The notes beneath the pieces are model-generated. The model was given only the letters and a program-made list of their open reading frames with translations, ran no database searches and had not been told where the DNA came from. The position numbers were made by a program, and so were the translations under genes. A stretch of 64,000 nt of DNA from Streptomyces griseoviridis (GTDB lineage: Bacteria; Actinomycetota; Actinomycetes; Streptomycetales; Streptomycetaceae), in contig NZ_CP029078.1 in assembly GCF_005222485.1 (NCBI RefSeq), forward strand, positions 8,495,501 through 8,559,500, read 5' to 3'. Position 1 is the stretch's first letter, and each line of letters opens with the position of its first letter. Below are positions 42,776-50,113 of this stretch, one piece after another.

Positions 42776-43756
42776 ATGACGGCACCACCCCCGCCCCTTG
42801 ACACCCTGGACCTGGCGCTGATCCAGGCGCTCCAGTTCGACGGCCGCGCCCCCTTCAGCCGGATCGGCGCGGTCCTCGGCGTCTCCGACCAGACGGTCGC
42901 CCGGCGCTACCGGCGGCTGCGCTCCACCGCGGGGCTGCGGGTCGTCGGCGCGATCGACGAGAGCAGGCTCGGGCTCACCACCTGGATCCTGCGCCTCGGC
43001 TGCACCCCCGACGCGGCCGAGCAGCTCGCCGCCGCACTGGCCAGGCGCCCCGACACCGCCTACATCGACCTCGTCGCGGGCGGCACCGAGGTCATGTGCG
43101 CGATGCGCCCGCGCAGCCGACGCGACCGCGACGAACTCCTCCTCGGCAAGCTCAGGCGGACGCCCCGCGTCGTCTCCGTCGCCGCCCACTGCCTGCTGCA
43201 CCTCTTCTACGGCGGCGCGCTCGCCAGGCTCGACAAGATCCACGCCCTGACGGCGGAGCAGCAGGCGGCGCTGCGCCCGGCACCGGTCGAGGCCGGCTCA
43301 CGGCCCGTCACCCTCGACCCGGACGACGAGGCGCTCATGGCACTGCTGCGCCGCGACGGACGGACCCCGCTCGGTGAACTCCGGCTCGCCACCGGGCAGT
43401 CGGAGTCCGCGGTCAGGCGCCGCCTGGAGCGGCTGCGCTCCTCGGGCGTCCTCTACTTCGAGGCGCAGCACGATCACGCCTCCCTCGGCCAGGGCATCGG
43501 CGCCATGCTCTGGCTGACCGTCGCGCCGTCCGCGCTCGCCGACGTCGGTGAGGCGCTCGCCTCCCACTGGGAGGTGCGGTTCGCCGCCGCCACCACGGGC
43601 CCGGCCAACCTCGTCGCCTCCGTCGGATGCGCCGACACCGGCGCGTTCTACCGGTACCTGAGCCAAACGGTCGGCGCGCTGCCCGGGGTCAGGACCGTCG
43701 AGACGGCCCTGACCCTGCGGACGGTCAAGCAGCTCACGTACGAACCGGCGCGCTGA
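42776..43756 (+). CDS. Double-length Lrp/AsnC regulator with two HTH domains
   Basis: A 326-residue protein with two Lrp units in tandem. The first HTH (LDTLDLALIQALQFDGRAPFSRIGAVLGVSDQTVARRYRRLRS) is near residues 7-52, and a second (LDPDDEALMALLRRDGRTPLGELRLATGQSESAVRRRLERLRSSG) near 180-225. Each is followed by a RAM-like segment. Such two-headed Lrp proteins are typical of actinobacteria and probably work as a built-in dimer. It lies after the MFS gene but behind a terminator, so it is likely expressed separately. Confidence 0.88.
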   Translation: MTAPPPPLDTLDLALIQALQFDGRAPFSRIGAVLGVSDQTVARRYRRLRSTAGLRVVGAIDESRLGLTTWILRLGCTPDAAEQLAAALARRPDTAYIDLVAGGTEVMCAMRPRSRRDRDELLLGKLRRTPRVVSVAAHCLLHLFYGGALARLDKIHALTAEQQAALRPAPVEAGSRPVTLDPDDEALMALLRRDGRTPLGELRLATGQSESAVRRRLERLRSSGVLYFEAQHDHASLGQGIGAMLWLTVAPSALADVGEALASHWEVRFAAATTGPANLVASVGCADTGAFYRYLSQTVGALPGVRTVETALTLRTVKQLTYEPAR

Positions 43757-43764
43757 CCGGCCCG

Positions 43765-43800
43765 CAGCGGGCCCGGGTTCAGCAGCGGGCCCCGGTTCAG
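43765..43800. repeat. Tandem 18-bp duplication at the Lrp/roadblock junction
   Basis: CAGCGGGCCCGGGTTCAG (43765-43782) is followed directly by CAGCGGGCCCCGGTTCAG (43783-43800), one base different. The second copy contains the stop codon of the roadblock gene (minus strand), so the repeat is a recent tandem duplication between convergent genes. Confidence 0.8.
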
Positions 43801-44171
43801 GAGGCGACGTCCTTGTCCAGGTGACGGCGCAGCTCCGTCACCGTCGCCGGGATCTCACGGCGGAACGCGGCCTGGTCGAGCCCGTCGTCCGCGACGACGG
43901 CCAGCAGCGCGCGGTTGCCGACGGCCGTCACGATCACGTGCCCGGTGCTGCACTGCGCGCTGATCTCGCGGAGCGTGCCGGTGGACCCCTGGTCGGCGAG
44001 CCGGTTGCCGAGCGAGAGGGTGGCGGCGGCCACGGCCGCCATGGACTCCGCGTGCGTCTTGCTGACGTCACTGGTGACGACCAGGCCGTCCGAGGTGGCC
44101 AGGACGCTTTCGTTGACACCCATCACCTTGTCCCGCAGAGAGACGAGGAGGTCGTTCACAGGGTCGCTCAT
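43797..44171 (-). CDS. Roadblock/LC7-domain protein, not in a conservon
   Basis: A 124-residue roadblock/LC7 protein (DPVNDLLVSLRDKVMGVNESVLATSDGLVVTSDV, then AESMAAVAAATLSLGNRLAD and HVIVTAVGNRALLAVVAD). It resembles CvnB, but no cvnA, C or D gene is adjacent. It belongs to a small island with the DUF4388-like gene and two more roadblock-like genes. The ATG at 44171 has AGAGGACG upstream. Likely a regulatory partner of a small GTPase encoded elsewhere. Confidence 0.85.
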   Translation of the reverse strand: MSDPVNDLLVSLRDKVMGVNESVLATSDGLVVTSDVSKTHAESMAAVAAATLSLGNRLADQGSTGTLREISAQCSTGHVIVTAVGNRALLAVVADDGLDQAAFRREIPATVTELRRHLDKDVAS

Positions 44172-44330
44172 GGCGTCCTCTTTCATGTCGAGCGCGTGCG
44201 TGAGGGAGTGGGACGGGGTGCGGTCGCGGCATCCCGGGACGCGGCACCGCCGCGCGGGTGTGACCTGGCTAATCGGCGTGCCGGCATCCGTGCGCCACGA
44301 CATCGTGATGAGGGCGGCGCGCTGGACATG

Positions 44331-45182
44331 TCAGGGTGCCCCGGTCGCGGGAGGGGCCGGCGCCGGCGTCGGGGCGTTGCGGCCGGGGAGTCTGCGGGGC
44401 AGTGGCACCGCGGCGGGCGGCGCGGGCACCGGGGCCGACGGCGTACGGGTCGCCGTGCTCGGCCGCTGGGGTGTGAGGGGCGCCGTCGGCTGCACCAGCC
44501 CGAGCGCGAGCAGCCTGCGCAGGTCGAGCATGACGGCGAAGAGACCGCGCCCGAGGGCGAAGGCGATGTCCCTCGGGGTCCTGCGGCCGTCCGTGTTGGC
44601 CAGCACGTCCTGGTGCCGGGCGGGCAACGCGCCGACGGCTCCCGGCAGTTGGGCGGGGGCCGCCAACTGCATGCGGGTGCGGGCGAATTCGGCGACCGAG
44701 CCGGGCCCGCCCGCCAGCAGTCCGGTGCGCCGGGAGATCTCCGTGACGAGCCGCTCGGGGGTGATGCCCGCGTTGCGGTACAGCACCGGGACGGGCTCGG
44801 TGACCTCCCAGCCCTCGGGACGGCTGAGGGAGAGCGCGAACGCGGCATCGAACAGCGCGCTCAGGCTGATGATCTCCAACTCGCCCGCGCCGACCAGCTC
44901 CTGGGCGACCAGTTCCTCGGCGAGACGGCCGTGGGTGGTGTCCGCGGCGCAGACCGCCGACCAGGCTTCCTCGGTGATCCGCCCCGACCTCAGCAGCAGG
45001 CTCTCGACGTTCGGGGCGGCGGGTGTCTCCATCGCCACCACGAGGCCGTCGCGGAGGTGGAGGGTGCCGCCGGGGGAGCCGGTCAGCCGGACGGTGCGGG
45101 ACTGCTTGCGGGACCGCAGATCCGCGAGCAGCGCGGGGATGTTGCGGGAGCCGGCGGCCGGCTCGGTGGTGTCGTCGATCAT
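44331..45182 (-). CDS. DUF4388-like signalling protein
   Basis: A 283-residue protein. The N-terminal part (IPALLADLRSRKQSRTVRLTGSPGGTLHLRDGLVVAMETPAAPNVESLLLRSGRITEEAW) has the DUF4388 pattern found in proteins linked to bacterial small-GTPase polarity systems. The middle is helical (ALGRGLFAVMLDLRRLLALGLV) and the C-terminus is a Pro-rich tail. Its ATG overlaps the stop of the roadblock-like gene upstream (ATGA), so the two are co-translated. Function unknown. Confidence 0.75.
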   Translation of the reverse strand: MIDDTTEPAAGSRNIPALLADLRSRKQSRTVRLTGSPGGTLHLRDGLVVAMETPAAPNVESLLLRSGRITEEAWSAVCAADTTHGRLAEELVAQELVGAGELEIISLSALFDAAFALSLSRPEGWEVTEPVPVLYRNAGITPERLVTEISRRTGLLAGGPGSVAEFARTRMQLAAPAQLPGAVGALPARHQDVLANTDGRRTPRDIAFALGRGLFAVMLDLRRLLALGLVQPTAPLTPQRPSTATRTPSAPVPAPPAAVPLPRRLPGRNAPTPAPAPPATGAP

Positions 45183-45532
45183 CGCAGCAGGTCGTCCGCG
45201 TGCTGTGCCAGGTCGCGCAGCGCCCAGGTGATGTTGGTCCGGTCCCGGTCGACGGTCGCGCACAGCAGCAGCGGGTCACCGGTCCGCTCCACCTGGAGCG
45301 TCACCAGGTGCCGGGTGGCGGTCGTCACGATCACGCTCTCCAAGTCGCCCTCGGCGCCGGCCTGATGGAGCCGGGTGCGGGCGATGTCGGCTATGTCACA
45401 GGCGTCCTGGCTGCCGCTGACGTCGCCGAGTTCTCCGTAGGAGAGGCCGGTCACCGCGTCCAGGAGCGCGGCTCCGCCGATGCCCTGTGTTTTCAGGGTG
45501 TCCCCGAGTGCGACATCGAGCGATGACAACAC
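45179..45532 (-). CDS. Roadblock-like protein, paralogue of the divergent gene at 45692
   Basis: About 117 residues with the roadblock/LC7-like fold (SSLDVALGDTLKTQGIGGAALLDAVTGLSYGEL, ESVIVTTATRHLVTLQVERTGDPLLLCATVDRDRTNITWALRDL). It aligns in length and pattern with the protein encoded at 45692. The start is uncertain: GTG 45532 or TTG 45529 follow AAGGGGGAA, while a GTG at 45559 would add a tail with no counterpart in the paralogue. It is coupled to the DUF4388-like gene. The A+T-rich region 45560-45691 must hold divergent promoters. Confidence 0.8.
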   Translation of the reverse strand: MLSSLDVALGDTLKTQGIGGAALLDAVTGLSYGELGDVSGSQDACDIADIARTRLHQAGAEGDLESVIVTTATRHLVTLQVERTGDPLLLCATVDRDRTNITWALRDLAQHADDLLR

Positions 45533-45691
45533 TTCCCCCTTAGGTCGCTCCGTCTGCACAGTACTTTATTTGCCAACTATTGCAACACTGGCCAAAGATG
45601 GCATTGTCTGAACGCGCGCGGTACATAAAGAGACCGTTCTTGCGCCACGACTGCTCGTCTTGAGGGTCGTCAAGGAATCGAGGGCACCACC

Positions 45692-46057
45692 GTGAACATT
45701 GAGACCACGCTCAAGGAAGCCATGGCCATCGAAGGGGCCGTCGGCGTGGCCCTGGTCGACTACGAGAGCGGCATGTCACTGGGCACGCTCGGCGGCGGCC
45801 CGCACCTCGACCTGGAGGTCGCGGCGGCCGGCAACACCGAGGTCCTGCGCGCCAAGCAGCGCACCCTGAAGTCCATCGAGATGGACGACCAGATCGAGGA
45901 CATCCTCATCACCCTCGGCCAGCAGTACCACCTGATCCGGCCACTGGTGAGCACGCGGGGCTCCCTCTTCCTCTACCTGGCGCTCGACCGCTCCCGCAGC
46001 AACCTCGCCCTCGCCCGCCACAGCCTCAAGCGCCTCGAAGCCGGCCTGGAGGTCTGA
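45692..46057 (+). CDS. Roadblock-like protein
   Basis: A 121-residue protein (IETTLKEAMAIEGAVGVALVDYESGMSLGTLGG, EDILITLGQQYHLIRPLVSTRGSLFLYLALDRSRSNLALARHSLKRLE). The same pattern is seen in the divergent paralogue at 45179-45532. A GTG start is used. The shared architecture suggests the two proteins form a heterodimer or act on the same GTPase; that is inference. Confidence 0.82.
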   Translation: MNIETTLKEAMAIEGAVGVALVDYESGMSLGTLGGGPHLDLEVAAAGNTEVLRAKQRTLKSIEMDDQIEDILITLGQQYHLIRPLVSTRGSLFLYLALDRSRSNLALARHSLKRLEAGLEV

Positions 46058-46206
46058 CCGCGAGCCCCCGGAGCGCGGCGCCACCGACCTCCCGGCCGGT
46101 CCGCGCCGACCGGTCCTGAATTCGCCGCACGGCCCTGGCCCGGGTGCTCCGCCCGCCGGTATACAAAGCCAGTCGAACCGGCAGCCGCGCACCCGGGAGG
46201 TCCTCC

Positions 46207-47130
46207 ATGAACCGAGCCCCGCACCCGACCCCGTCGGCGCCAGGCCCGCGCCGCGCCAGAACCGCCGCCGCGGCGGCCGCGGGCTGCGCCCTCGTCATGG
46301 GGCTCGCCGCCCCGGCCGCGGCGCACGGCCACGGCGCCACCCACCACGACCGCACCACCCGGTACGTGGCCCTCGGCGACTCCTACACCTCAGGACCGTT
46401 GATACCGCGCCAGGTCGACGCCGCCTGCGCCCGCTCCGACCGCAACTACCCCTCACTGGTGACGGCGGCCGGCCGCGCGGCCACGCTCGACGACGTCAGC
46501 TGCTCCGGCGCCACCACCGCCGAGATGTGGAAGGCCCAGGGCACCAACGGGCCCCAACTGGACGCCCTGAACCGGGACACCGACCTCGTCACCCTCCAGA
46601 TCGGCGGCAACGACATCGGGTTCGGGTCCATCATCGGGACCTGCGCCCGGCTCGGCGCCACGGACCTGGCGGGCGACCCCTGCCGGCGGTACTACACCTC
46701 CGGTGGCGTCGACCGGCTGGCGCTGACCGTCCTGCGGACGGCGCCGAGGATCGCCCGGGTGCTGAAGGACGTCCGCGCGCGGGCACCGCACGCCCGGGTC
46801 CTGGTCGTCGGCTACCCCGACCTGCTGCCCGACGACGGCAGCGGTTGCCATCCGACGGTGCCGTTCGCCGCCAAGGACTTCCCGTACCTGCGGGACACCG
46901 AGAAGCGGCTCAACCTGATGCTGCGGCTGGTGGCCGCGCTGCACCACGCCGACTACGTCGACACCTACGGCCCGACGGTCGGCCGCGACATGTGCAAGGC
47001 GCCCGCCGACCGCTGGATCGAGCCCCTCCAGCCCACCTCACCGGCCGCGCCCGCCCACCCCAACGCCCTGGGCGAGCAGGCCATGGCGCGCGCGGTGCTC
47101 GCCCGGCTCGACCGGGGACACCGGCGCTGA
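46207..47130 (+). CDS. Secreted SGNH/GDSL-family lipase or esterase
   Basis: A 307-residue exported hydrolase. A signal peptide (about 1-40: Arg-rich start, AAAAAAGCALVMGLAAPAAA) precedes block I GDSYTSG with nucleophile Ser59, block III GGNDIGFGS and block V HPNALGEQA with His284. Six cysteines in the mature protein fit the disulfide-rich Streptomyces SGNH lipases. It cleaves esters outside the cell. GGGAGG lies 6 nt before the ATG. It is upstream of the RiPP precursor gene on the same strand but 191 bp away, and need not belong to it. Confidence 0.9.
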   Translation: MNRAPHPTPSAPGPRRARTAAAAAAGCALVMGLAAPAAAHGHGATHHDRTTRYVALGDSYTSGPLIPRQVDAACARSDRNYPSLVTAAGRAATLDDVSCSGATTAEMWKAQGTNGPQLDALNRDTDLVTLQIGGNDIGFGSIIGTCARLGATDLAGDPCRRYYTSGGVDRLALTVLRTAPRIARVLKDVRARAPHARVLVVGYPDLLPDDGSGCHPTVPFAAKDFPYLRDTEKRLNLMLRLVAALHHADYVDTYGPTVGRDMCKAPADRWIEPLQPTSPAAPAHPNALGEQAMARAVLARLDRGHRR

Positions 47131-47168
47131 CCCGCGCTCACGCTCGATCGGCGGACATGCCTGAGCGG

Positions 47169-47203
47169 ACGTCAATTCTATGTACTTGAAGAGGATTTGA
47201 CGT
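47169..47203. promoter_or_regulatory. Inverted repeat and A+T-rich promoter region of the RiPP precursor gene
   Basis: ACGTCAA (47169-47175) and TTGACGT (47197-47203) form a 7-bp inverted repeat about 120-155 bp before the precursor start. The stretch 47171-47216 is A+T-rich, and TTGAAG at 47186 with TGATTA 18 nt later is a possible promoter. The rest of 47131-47321 carries no gene. Confidence 0.45.
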
Positions 47204-47321
47204 TCGCGATGATTAACCGCCGTTGCCAAGAGGAAGGTTCACGGGGCCACCGGCGTGTGATCGTCCCGGGCCCGCCCGGAAAGACCGCACGTCACGCCCG
47301 TTCCGAACAGGAGGTGCAGTG

Positions 47322-47402
47322 ATGAAGCTTCTCTTCGCCATGCGCAACAAGGTCGCCGCCCGCAAGAGCCTGAAGGCGAGCGCCTGGTACATCTGGTACT
47401 GA
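47322..47402 (+). CDS. Tryptorubin-type (atropopeptide) RiPP precursor peptide
   Basis: A 26-residue gene missed by ordinary length cut-offs. The last six residues are AWYIWY, which from memory is the core hexapeptide of tryptorubin A. The 20-residue leader (MKLLFAMRNKVAARKSLKAS) is basic and can form an amphipathic helix. AGGAGGTG (47309-47316), a near-perfect Shine-Dalgarno, lies 5 nt before the ATG, implying high translation. A cytochrome P450 gene follows at 47554 after a hairpin, the minimal two-gene layout of atropopeptide clusters. The peptide is made on the ribosome, cross-linked by the P450 at its Trp and Tyr side chains, and freed of leader by a protease not encoded nearby. The literature calls the gene trpA, unrelated to tryptophan synthase. 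Confidence 0.95.
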   Translation: MKLLFAMRNKVAARKSLKASAWYIWY

Positions 47403-47455
47403 CCTGCACCAGCCACCGATCCCGCTCCGGCCGCTGCCGGGCGGGTCGTCGGCAC

Positions 47456-47489
47456 CGTCGTCCCGTGCGGCCACCCGCACGGGACGACG
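47456..47489 (+). terminator. Hairpin (attenuator or partial terminator) between RiPP precursor and P450 genes
   Basis: A perfect 15-bp stem (47456-47470 with 47475-47489) and CCAC loop lie 54 bp after the precursor stop and 65 bp before the P450 start. No run of T follows. In RiPP operons such hairpins let most transcripts end after the precursor gene, giving substrate in excess of the modifying enzyme. A weaker hairpin (GTCCCGCG / CGCGGGGAC) follows at about 47492-47513. Confidence 0.75.
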
Positions 47490-47553
47490 CTGTCCCGCGC
47501 GCACCGCGGGGACGCCCGGCACCGGCGACCCCACCCACCGCTCCGGAGGGCCG

Positions 47554-48612
47554 ATGTCCCCGCTGTCCCCGTCGTCCGCCGCCTCGGCCCACCGCACCAC
47601 CGTGTTCGCACCGCGGCTCGCCGCCCTGCTCCGCGACCACCTCGGCGAGGACGTGTTCCGGCTCGAACCCGACACCGTGGGCGTCGCCGGCCCCGAGGTC
47701 GCCGACCGGATCCTCGCGGCCCGCCGGGCCACCGAGACCGAGCGGCCCACCTTCAAGCCCCTGCAAGGACGCTCCATCTCCCGTACCGAGGCGTCCGCCG
47801 TCACCCGCACCATCGGCACCGACGTCCGGGACGCGCTGGCCGGCCCGCTGCCCGAGAACGTCGACCTCTCCGGAGCCTGGCCGCTGACCGGACACCTCTT
47901 CCTGCGGGACCTGATCCTCGGCCGGGACCCCGCGCGGCTGCGGATGCTGATGAGCAGGACCCTCGAACTGACCCCCAAACTCACCTGGTCGGTGATCGCC
48001 GTCGGCGCGGCCCTGCCCGGCTGGCCCCGGCCGGGGGACCACCTCACCAGCCTCGGCGACCGGGCCGCCCGCGCGGTCGGCTACCAGGACCGCCGCTACG
48101 CGATGGGCGTCTACCGCAGGGCCGCGGCCCCGGTCTGCTTCACCGTCTCCACGCTGGTCTCCAACGCCCTCTGGCTCGGCGCACCCTTCGCCGACGACAT
48201 GCCGAACCGGCACATCATCCACGAGTCCCTGCGCCTGCTGCCGCCCTCCTGGAACATCCTGCGCAACGCGTCACCTGAGTACGGCGCCATCGACGACCGG
48301 ATCGGCGAGGGCGACGACGTCCTGGTGCTGCCGCTGCTCTCGCACCGCGACCCGGCGCTGTGGGAGGACCCCGACAGCTTCCGGCCCGAGCGGTGGGAGC
48401 ACCTCGACCCCGACCGCACCCCCGGCTACCTGCCCTTCGGCCACTCCTCGGAACGCTGCTGGGGACGGCACATGGTGATGCCGCTCGCCGAACTCCTGCT
48501 GGACCTCGTCCGCGAGGCGGGCCTTGCGGTGGACCGGGACCAGAGCGTCGGGAAGGTGCCGCTCCTCGGGCTGCTCGGCGTGGAGGAAGTCCGCCTGCGC
48601 AAGGGAAATTGA
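47554..48612 (+). CDS. Atropopeptide-cross-linking cytochrome P450 (tryptorubin type)
   Basis: A compact 352-residue P450, about 50 residues shorter than usual, mostly by loss at the N-terminus. ExxR is Glu224-Ser-Leu-Arg227, followed by the FRPERW motif (276-281) and haem ligand Cys302 in FGHSSERCWGR. The I-helix segment (about 188-207, AAAPVCFTVSTLVSNAL) lacks the usual acid-threonine pair of AGxET, which may favour phenol or indole coupling over oxygen insertion. In tryptorubin biosynthesis one P450 forms all the carbon-carbon and carbon-nitrogen cross-links of the core peptide. GGAGGG lies 3 nt before the ATG. No ferredoxin gene is adjacent, so electrons must come from elsewhere. The literature calls such genes trpB. 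Confidence 0.92.
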   Translation: MSPLSPSSAASAHRTTVFAPRLAALLRDHLGEDVFRLEPDTVGVAGPEVADRILAARRATETERPTFKPLQGRSISRTEASAVTRTIGTDVRDALAGPLPENVDLSGAWPLTGHLFLRDLILGRDPARLRMLMSRTLELTPKLTWSVIAVGAALPGWPRPGDHLTSLGDRAARAVGYQDRRYAMGVYRRAAAPVCFTVSTLVSNALWLGAPFADDMPNRHIIHESLRLLPPSWNILRNASPEYGAIDDRIGEGDDVLVLPLLSHRDPALWEDPDSFRPERWEHLDPDRTPGYLPFGHSSERCWGRHMVMPLAELLLDLVREAGLAVDRDQSVGKVPLLGLLGVEEVRLRKGN

Positions 48613-48624
48613 CGGCCTGTCAGC

Positions 48625-49563
48625 TCACTGGGGCGGTGGCGTTCCCTGGTCCGTCGGCCGGGCGCGCATCCACTCCCGGGTCCCGAACGACGCGCACGCC
48701 CGTGACGCCACCCGCGCCGACCGGCGCAGCGCCGCCGCGAACCCCGCCGTCGTCAACCCGCCCTGGAGCGCCAGGTGATGGGCGAGGGCTCCGTGCAGCA
48801 CGTCCCCCGCGCCCAGAGTGTCCACGACCCGCACCGGGGGCACCTCCACCGCGCCGTCACCGTCGGGGCCCGCCCACAGCAGGGGCCGGCCGCCCCGGCT
48901 GACCGCCGCGAAGCCCACCCCGCGCTCCCGCAGGAACCGCAGGGTGTCGGCCGGGGTGCGGGTGCCGGGCGGCCGGAAGTCGGCCGAGCAGACCGCGACA
49001 TCGACGAACGGCAGCAGCTCCTCACTGCCGTCCTTCCAACTGCCCCCGTCCAGCAGGGTCGTTCGGCCCGCGGCCCGGCCCGCGCGGGCGGCGGCGACGG
49101 CCAGCTCCCGGTGGTGGCCGTCGAGTTCGACGAGGTCGCAGGCCGCCACCGACCGGTCGAGGTCCGCGGGCGGTGCGAGCCGGTGGGCGCCCGCGTTGGT
49201 GGAGGCGACGGCTCTCTCTCCGGTGGCCTGTGTCACCAGGATCGACGACACGGCGGGCGGGCCGGCCGCGTCGGGGGCGAGGTCGGTGACGGTCACGCCG
49301 AGCCGGGTCAGGTCCGCGGCGGCAGCGACACCCAGCGGATGCGCGCCGATCGCGGTCAGCAAGGTCGCCGCGCCGCCGAGATGCGCGAAGACCGCGGCAG
49401 CGCCCGCGGCCGGACCGCCCGCGGCGACGGTCTGGTCGAGCGCCGTCAGCTTCTCGTCGGAGCCCGGCACCCGCTCCACCAGATGGACCACGTCAAGGGT
49501 GCACAGCCCGACGAACAGACCGCGCGGGCGCCGGGTCCTTTCGGTCACCACGTCACCGACCAC
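48625..49563 (-). CDS. PfkB-family carbohydrate kinase
   Basis: A 312-residue sugar or nucleoside kinase of the ribokinase family. The N-terminal GLFVGLCTLDVVHLVERVPGSDEKLTALDQTVAAGGPAAGAAAVFAHLGG and the ATP-binding/catalytic motif DTLGAGDVLHGALA (about 252-265, catalytic Asp in GAGD) define it. The substrate cannot be told from sequence. Start candidates are GTG at 49563, 49551 and 49548; GGGAAGG lies just before the first. It is convergent with the RiPP P450 gene with an 11-bp gap and is probably not part of that cluster. Confidence 0.85.
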   Translation of the reverse strand: MVGDVVTERTRRPRGLFVGLCTLDVVHLVERVPGSDEKLTALDQTVAAGGPAAGAAAVFAHLGGAATLLTAIGAHPLGVAAAADLTRLGVTVTDLAPDAAGPPAVSSILVTQATGERAVASTNAGAHRLAPPADLDRSVAACDLVELDGHHRELAVAAARAGRAAGRTTLLDGGSWKDGSEELLPFVDVAVCSADFRPPGTRTPADTLRFLRERGVGFAAVSRGGRPLLWAGPDGDGAVEVPPVRVVDTLGAGDVLHGALAHHLALQGGLTTAGFAAALRRSARVASRACASFGTREWMRARPTDQGTPPPQ

Positions 49564-49629
49564 CTTCCCGAGCCTCGGGGCGTCGTCGGAAGTACACCAG
49601 AAGAAGCCGCCCGCCGCCCGGGAGCGGGC

Positions 49630-50007
49630 TCAGCCCGACCGGTCGTCGTAGCTCTTCCTGCTCGTCTCGATCTCCCCGATGTGCTCGGTGGCCCAGTCGG
49701 CGAGCGCGAGCGCGGGCGGGATCAGGCTCCTGCCGTTCGCGGTCAGCTCGTACTCGACCCGGGGCGGCACCTGCGCGTACACGGTCCGTGAGACCAGGCC
49801 GTCGCGCTCCAGATGGCGGAGGTTCAGCGTCAGCATCCGCTGCGAGATCCCCGGGATCATCCGCTGCAGGTCGGTGAAGCGCAGCCGACCCTCGTCGAGG
49901 GTGGCCACGATCAGCAGCGTCCACTTGTCGCCGATCCGGTCCATCACGGACCGGAGCGTGCGCCCGCCGTCGCCCCGGATCGCGCAGGTGTGGCGGTACT
50001 TCGGCAT
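49630..50007 (-). CDS. HxlR-family regulator
   Basis: A 125-residue winged-helix regulator (IGDKWTLLIVATLDEGRLRFTDLQRMIPGISQRMLTLNLRHLERDGLVSRTVYAQVPPRVEYELTANGRSL), diagnostic for HxlR/DUF24. It carries an N-terminal Cys in YRHTCAIRG, as in redox- or quinone-sensing members. The ATG at 50007 has AGGGGGAC at 5 nt. It diverges from the DoxX-like gene at 50114 and probably controls it. Confidence 0.9.
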   Translation of the reverse strand: MPKYRHTCAIRGDGGRTLRSVMDRIGDKWTLLIVATLDEGRLRFTDLQRMIPGISQRMLTLNLRHLERDGLVSRTVYAQVPPRVEYELTANGRSLIPPALALADWATEHIGEIETSRKSYDDRSG

Positions 50008-50027
50008 GGCGTCCCCCTGTTCGTCAC

Positions 50028-50041
50028 GCACACGCGTGTGC
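50028..50041. promoter_or_regulatory. Palindrome upstream of hxlR
   Basis: GCACACGCGTGTGC is a perfect 14-bp palindrome 21-34 bp upstream of the hxlR start and within the divergent promoter region to the DoxX-like gene. It is a candidate autoregulatory operator. Confidence 0.5.
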
Positions 50042-50113
50042 CTTTTGTGAGCCTCTCGCCCGTCACTCATCATGAGGCAACTCACATCGGGTAACCGTCG
50101 ACTTGGGGTCACT

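Noticed and set aside
47316..47402. The AWYIWY reading frame as a chance short ORF
   Set aside because: Rejected as chance because it has an optimal AGGAGGTG site, a RiPP-like basic leader, six core residues with four aromatics, and a P450 gene directly downstream.
48625..49563. PfkB kinase as part of the atropopeptide pathway
   Set aside because: It is convergent with the P450 gene, on the opposite strand, and no phosphorylation step is known for this RiPP family.
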